64,000 nt of DNA from Cryptococcus deneoformans JEC21 (Eukaryota > Basidiomycota > Tremellomycetes > Tremellales > Cryptococcaceae), in the NCBI RefSeq assembly GCF_000091045.1, contig NC_006692.1, positions 389,221 to 453,220 of the forward strand, in the 5' to 3' direction. Below the pieces are notes generated by a model. It did not search any database, was not told where the DNA came from, and saw nothing but the letters and a program-made list of their open reading frames with translations. This document shows positions 58,828 through 64,000 of the stretch, in pieces (positions within the stretch are counted from its first letter, which is position 1; each line of letters starts with the position of its first letter). The position numbers and the translations under genes were made by a program.

Positions 58828-59320
58828 GATAATGGATACTTGTGATAAATCCTCTTCAGTATTCGTACTTGTTAAAACACATATTATCATGAGGAGCTCA
58901 CAAAAAGTCTGATGTGTTCTGGACGGTAATGGGCGTGCAGCCACCCCGACGTCTCGTTTTAGGCCTTAAAGATTGAAGAGATGCCGAACAGAGTTGAACA
59001 GGCGGCATTCTTCTTGATGAAACCCATCTTGAATCTTCAAGAGATGTCGAAACACAAATTGAGCTTCTAGGAGTTATCAACGGGATTGGCGGGTTTTATC
59101 GGGGCGTAGCCCGCCGCGAAAAAAAAGAAAACACCATACTCCCGGGTTGTCTGAAGGTTTCGAAAGGATACATGCTGCAAGAGGAGGGGTCGTTATAGTC
59201 GGACACGGAAATACCCATAACTTGGAAGCAAGTCCGATTGTAGATATGATGAAGGTCTGTATGTGAAGATCCCCCCATAACCTCTCCTTCCTCCGATCAC
59301 CAATACGCACATTGTTCACA
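58828..59320. promoter_or_regulatory. Bidirectional promoter, lactonase and RraA-like aldolase
   Basis: 493 bp. It carries ACGGTAATGG (58923-58932) followed by CGTCTCG (58950-58956), and TCGGGGCGTA (59099-59108) inside an inverted GGCGGG/CCCGCC pair (59088-59093, 59110-59115). The first two words recur in the aconitase/carrier promoter. No internal gene supported. Confidence 0.5.
58923..58935. promoter_or_regulatory. Candidate Zn2Cys6-type site, copy 1 (imperfect)
   Basis: ACGGTAATGGGCG: CGG-N6-GCG, one base from the CGG-N6-CCG seen at 61584-61595. Position in a divergent promoter suggests a regulator site; unproven. Confidence 0.35.
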
Positions 59321-60132
59321 ATGACTTCTTCAACAAAGAACATATTGTCGAGGCTAGCACCATATGGTGCTTGTGATGTGAGGCAGCAGATATCATATCA
59401 AAGAGCAATCCAACTGATGTAGACCTTGCAGGTTGCAGACGCACTTACTAAACTCAAGCACCCCGCAGGCGGTTTTCTCTCCGGCTTGAAGCTTCGAGGC
59501 CCTGACCAGAACACGAAGATTATTGGTCGAGCCCATACCGTCCTCTTCCGTGCAAACTCAGTGGCGCCGCAGAAGAAAGGATTCAAGGGGCACTATGTGA
59601 GTTAAGATTTTCAGAAAAGGAGATCAGAAGGAGGAATCTGATTTGTTAATTATTCGCGTGCAAGATCGACAGCGTCGTCCCAGGCTCTGTCCTCTTTATG
59701 TCCGCACCTGCCCATTTACACAATGCCATCTACGGCGGGCTCATGTCAATGAGAGCCAAGTCTTTAGGTGCTGTGGGTACAATCGTTGATGGCCGTCTGC
59801 GAGATCTCGCCGAGCATCGTCGCATGAACTATCCAGTCTTTTCTCGAGACGTGGGTATCACGGCTGGCCAGGAGGTCTGTTATTCTTCCGAGATCAATGT
59901 CCCAGTGCCTTTGCGATCCCCCCACCAACCTGATGTCTGGATTAACCCAGGAGACATCATCGTTGGCGATGAAAACGGTGTTGCTTGTATTCCCCAGGAT
60001 TTGGAAGATGAGGTTGCAAACCTAATACCTTTGCTTGCTGAAAGGGACAGGCTTTCCATGGAGGATTTGATTACTGGCATGAAGGCCGAAGATGTTTTCC
60101 GCAACCGTCGTGGCGCTTCCTCTACCAAATAA
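59321..60132 (+). CDS. RraA-like aldolase (HMG/CHA aldolase type)
   Basis: Exons 59321-59377, 59432-59596 and 59665-60132 give 229 aa, the usual size. Fungal and bacterial relatives act as 4-hydroxy-4-methyl-2-oxoglutarate / 4-carboxy-4-hydroxy-2-oxoadipate aldolases, or as oxaloacetate decarboxylases. Visible motifs: ILSRLAPYGACDVADAL at the start, VVPGSVLFMSAP, GGLMSMRAKSLGAVGTIVDG then RLRDLAEHR, matching the G-x20-R-D-x2-E/D metal- and substrate-binding pattern, and PGDIIVGDENGVACIP. The C-terminal helix has MEDLITGMKAEDVFRNRR, with the SKL-type peroxisomal signal absent. Divergent with the lactonase, so co-expression is likely. Confidence 0.88.
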
Positions 60133-60203
60133 CATTAGAAACATCGAGTTATAACTACTCTATTGGATATATATGGCATGATGGATACATGGATCAGCTT
60201 CAT

Positions 60204-61395
60204 CTAAAACAGAGTCTGAAGACTCTTGAGCACATTCTCGTAGATGACAAACGTCACAGTACCAGACACCACCAGTCGGGCAACTCGGGGGGACGCTCCT
60301 CTCCAGAACACAAGTACACCATCATCCTTGAGCGATCGGACGAGGCAATCTAATGTTGACTTGTATCTGACCGACGATTGCTGCATTCGAGTCTTCACAA
60401 CGCTGGAGAAGGCATCGTCAGTTCATTCGTTACTGAAAAGGAAATGGGATTATAACAAGACTGACTCGAAGGGCATTGTAGCATCTACAGCAGTGACAAG
60501 ACCTTACTTAGCTTAGTTTTACAAGACACTTTTATCTACTCACAGACTGTGATGACACCGGCCACTGCACCGATGGCCATGATGGTTGCATTACCTGGCT
60601 GATGGCCGCCATTCTTCCTCATTGCGTAATCTTTCATAGCTTGGTAAGAGGTAAATCGCACTGCCGAGTTGGCACTTTGCTTCATCATCTACGCAAAGTC
60701 CATTTCAGTATTCGCAAATACATGCAGAACCTTCAGTATGTGGAGAACACTTACAGTGGGAACTAAACCCCGGTACAGGCTTGTAATGCTTTCAGTACGG
60801 ATCATGCTTCCAACTATTGCGATTGATCCCCCTTGAGTCACTACACCTGCTCTTTGTGATTCGATTAAACGAGTCCTATTTGATGATCAGCTTCGTTGTT
60901 AATCCCTCATTAGATAAGACGAGATACTCACTTTATTGCTTCAGAAGGTGTTACCGCGACAATACTCTCTACACATCCAGCTCCAACCCCTGCCAAAACG
61001 TTGCTTGCCGTACTTAACTTTCCATCCGGTCCTCTTAATAAATCTCGGATAGATTCATAAGTGAAGAACCTGGTGCCTGCCTTGAGGGCATTCCCAGCAA
61101 TAACGGGACTACAGCCTCGATAGAACCCTGTGATGCCGCGTCGGGCGAGGGTGTCTTTTATAACGACAGAAGGAGAGATTTGGGCAGTAGTGTTATGTCC
61201 ATGGTTGCCTAACTGGCTCATCGTCTTCACATACTCAGTCGGCTAGCGGTCAACAAGCGACAATCAGAGGCGCTTCTATAGTGCTAACATGTCTCTACTC
61301 ACATAGGTGATGAAAGACTCTGACATACCAGCACTGGCACCAGCCAGGAGAGGCAAAGCCGACGGGTGTTGCTTCTTGCTGTTGCTCATGATCAT
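60204..61395 (-). CDS. Mitochondrial carrier, tricarboxylate (CTP)-like
   Basis: Three-repeat SLC25 protein. Start at 61395 (MIMSNSKKQHPSALP; a second ATG at 61389). Signature blocks: PTEYVKTMSQLGN, VTPSEAIKTRLIES and MPFESVKTRMQQSS, the set expected of citrate/tricarboxylate carriers (CTP), where the first repeat has PTEYVKT and the second TP-x-E-x-[IV]-KT. Other family features: GITGFYRGCSPVIAGNALKAG and RFFTYESI. Introns near 61245-61302, 60877-60930, 60693-60754 and about 60395-60544 split it. Substrate preference cannot be read directly. Placed tail-to-tail with the RraA gene and divergent from the aconitase paralogue. Confidence 0.85.
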
Positions 61396-61897
61396 GATTG
61401 TTGTTGCCTTCCAGAAGTCAGTGGACGATCCACAAAGTTGCTAATTGTCCGTTTATACATTATTTACTCTACATGCATGGTTGCCTCCCTCCCGTGCAGT
61501 GTCGAACAATGAACATGAAGTCAAATGAGTTGCATAATACAGACAGACATTTTGTCTGGTTCTCCGGCGGGTATGGCGGCTTACGGTAATGGCCGACAGG
61601 CGTCTCGGATCTTGCGGGTTTGCCGGGTCACAATCTTTCCATTTGCTTCTTTCCAAACATCATCACATCTCTCATTGGATACGAAGTATCATGACCCGTT
61701 AAATCCGTGCTTCATCACTTCAACCACTGCGTCGAGCTATTAGACTGTTTGAGCATGACACTCAACGGCAATGAAAAACTCATTGATGCTGATTCGTAGG
61801 AGTTGTTACATATGCTGGCAACAACTCACGTTCATTTTGGATATTTCTTCGTTTGAATTGGCCATATATCCGTCAAAGTAATACCACTATCTGACCT
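61396..61897. promoter_or_regulatory. Bidirectional promoter, carrier and aconitase paralogue
   Basis: 502 bp. It contains CGG-N6-CCG (61584-61595) as part of ACGGTAATGGCCG, then CGTCTCG (61601-61607), plus GGCGGG (61566-61571). The order ACGGTAATGG then CGTCTCG matches the lactonase/RraA promoter. No internal gene supported. Confidence 0.5.
61583..61595. promoter_or_regulatory. Candidate Zn2Cys6-type site CGG-N6-CCG, copy 2
   Basis: ACGGTAATGGCCG contains converging CGG half-sites spaced by six, as bound by some Zn2Cys6 dimers (Ppr1-type). It lies in the carrier/aconitase divergent gap; unproven. Confidence 0.4.
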
Positions 61898-64000
61898 ATG
61901 TTGCGACTCATACGAAGTCATCGGCCATTACAACGACGAGGGCTGGCCACTATCAATTCGAGGGTCCAAGGCAGTCCGCTCGAACCTAGCACATTCATTG
62001 ACTATGAGAGAGTATCGCAGCAGATTGCACAAGTGCGGAAGAGGTGAACAAAAGCTACTGCAGATAGAGGAAAAAGTTTAGCTGATGAATGGGTCTATGC
62101 AGACATGGGAAGCCTCTAACGCTTGCCGAAAAGATCCTATACGGACATCTCGAAGATCCAAACGCGCAAGAGCTCAAGCGTGGTTCCTCGCAGCTCAGAC
62201 TGAGACCAAAAGTGGGTAGTGTTGGTTATAATACGATCAGAAACTGACTCTGCCATAGCGTGTAGCTCTTCATGGTGCGTCCCAATGATCTCATGTTGTT
62301 CACCCTTTGGGAAGGAAGGACTAATTGAGAAACTCGTAGATGCTAATGCCCAAATGGCTTTGCTGCAGGTACATACTGGCGTCTTTTGCTGCCAAACGAT
62401 AGCTGATAGATAGGCTTATAGTACATGACCACTGGTATTCCCAGAGTCCGCGTACCTACATCTGTCCACACAGACCATCTGATCATCGCCCGAGAAGGAG
62501 CGGGGCCAGACATGGACCGCGCCATTGCCGCGAACAAGGAAGTATATGATTTCTTGCAGACGGCTTGTGCCAAGGTATGTTGGTGTGTTTCCCATTGGGT
62601 GGATATTGATGTGTAAGTATACCAAAGTACGGGATTGCTTTCTGGAAGCCTGGAGCGGGCATCCTTCACCAAGTGATTTTCGAGCAATACGCCTACCCCG
62701 GAGGTCTCATGATTGGCTCCGACTCCCACACTCCCAATGCTGCAGGACTTGGTATGCTAGGTATTGGTGTAGGCGGTATGGAGGCAGTCGACGTGATGGC
62801 CGGTTTGGCTTATGAGGTGAAACATCCCAATATTATTGGTGTCAATCTCACTGGCAAGCTTGGGCCATGGTCAACAACGAAGGATATTATTCTAAAGTTG
62901 GCATCTATCTTGACAGTCCGCGGTGGCACGGGCTCGATCATTGAATATTTTGGGCCCGGTGCTCACAGTCTTTCGGCTACGGGTATGGGTACCGTCGGAA
63001 ACATGGGCGCAGAAGTTGGAGCTACGTGTAGCGTCTTCCCATTCAACCAAGGAATGGCCGATTATCTGGAGTTGACTGGACGATCTACAATTGCGAGGAC
63101 AGCAGAGGACTATAGGGACGACTTGAAGGCGGATGAAGGAGCAGTATATGACCAATTGATTGATATCGTAAGTATGGACTCCCAAGGCGTGGTTTGTACC
63201 ATAAATCATGGCTCATGTGCAAATTATTAGAATTTGTCCGAACTCGAACCCCACATAAATGGTCCTTTCACTCCCGATCTCTCCTGGCCAATTTCTGGCA
63301 TGGGTGAAGCCGTTAAAAGTACCGACTGGCCAACAAATATCAGTGCAGCTCTCATCGGATCCTGCACCAACTCTTCTTACGAAGACTTATCCCGAGCCGC
63401 TTCTATTGCTAAGCAGGCTACAGAGGCGGGCCTAAAAGCGAAAACGGATTTTTTTATCAGTCCAGGGTCTGAGGAAATTCGATCCACTGTTTCAAGAGAT
63501 GGTGTTTTGGAGGAGCTACAGAAGGCTGGAGGAATGGTCTTGGCAAATGCGTGCGGGGCTTGTGTCGGTCAATGGGAGAGGCCGTCAATGAAGAAGGGCA
63601 TGAAGAACACGAGTGAGATCACATTATGAGCTACTGAGGCCGGAGCTAAACTTGACTAGTTGTCTCTTCATTCAACCGCAACTTTGTCGGTCGGCAGGAT
63701 GGCAATCCGGGAACACACTCTTTTGTTGCTAGCCCAGAGGTGAACCGTGCAACGCAATGTGAAGGGATTAGAACTGACTGAGTATAGCTCGTGACCGCGT
63801 TGGCTTTCTCCGGGAATTTAAATTTCAACCCTATGAAGGACAATATTCAGCTTCCCGACGGCACCCACTTCCATTTTGCTCCTCCTCAAGGGCCTGCTCT
63901 CCCTGAGAAGGGTTACGAGCGCACTTTGCAATTCTATGATGAGCCGCCTGTGGGCGGATCGAGCGTTGATCTGGCTGTAGATCCAAATTCTAGCAGGATT
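61898..64000 (+). CDS. Aconitase-family hydratase paralogue, 3' end beyond window
   Basis: Homologue of mitochondrial aconitase. Start [20 protein letters not shown] at 61898 looks like a mitochondrial presequence. After several introns, including a 16-nt exon (CGTGTAGCTCTTCATG), the core reads [53 protein letters not shown]. The Fe-S cluster ligands are in GSCTNSS and [11 protein letters not shown]; aconitases usually have ANACGPCIGQW, so Pro and Ile positions differ. Then [13 protein letters not shown] and [13 protein letters not shown]. The domain-4 active-site region lies beyond the edge. The sequence drift and cluster setting suggest a specialised paralogue rather than the TCA enzyme; substrate unknown. 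Confidence 0.85.

Overview
The window is nuclear DNA of a basidiomycete yeast and looks like Cryptococcus (Tremellales). Genes are compact and cut by many introns of about 50-60 nt with GTRNGT donors. Strands alternate freely and intergenic gaps are short. There is no rRNA, tRNA, CRISPR array or recognisable transposon. The species call is inference from gene architecture and protein flavour; no database search was possible.

Region 1-34.8 kb is dense housekeeping sequence: the 5' part of a kinesin-5 motor (-), the mitochondrial ATPase AFG1 (+), a 920-aa unknown membrane-tail protein (+), an ABCC-type ABC transporter (-), the repair factor XPA/Rad14 (-), eIF2B delta (+), a long coiled-coil protein (-), a mitochondrial carrier (-), a Pro/Ser-rich unknown (-), a UXT-like prefoldin (+), a weak multi-exon coiled-coil candidate (-), the GPI transamidase subunit GPI16/PIG-T (-), mitoribosomal bS21m (+), an SGNH-fold protein with a DDX3-like N-terminal YVPPHLR motif (-) and TOM20 (+).

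Region 34.8-54.1 kb holds a 3.9-kb gene-free stretch leading into a hexose-transporter-like gene. It is followed by a 125-aa protein that resembles SVIP (myristoylation start plus a p97-binding VIM motif), alanine aminotransferase, SNU13, a SUT-type sucrose/H+ symporter-like gene, a secreted GH114 protein and a sugar-type MFS transporter.

Region 52.2-64 kb looks like an accessory catabolic module: the MFS transporter, a Zn2Cys6 regulator, a COG3618/LigI-type lactonase, an RraA-type aldolase, a mitochondrial tricarboxylate-type carrier and an aconitase paralogue that runs off the right edge. The last four form two divergent pairs. The two intervening promoters share the word ACGGTAATGG, followed by CGTCTCG; one copy reads as CGG-N6-CCG, a Zn2Cys6-type half-site pair. 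Lactonase, hydratase and aldolase are the reaction types needed to take 2-pyrone-4,6-dicarboxylate through 4-oxalomesaconate and 4-carboxy-4-hydroxy-2-oxoadipate to pyruvate and oxaloacetate, and the carrier family moves tricarboxylates. I propose, as inference only, a fungal mitochondrial tricarboxylate/aromatic-derived catabolic cluster. It is the most interesting part of the window.
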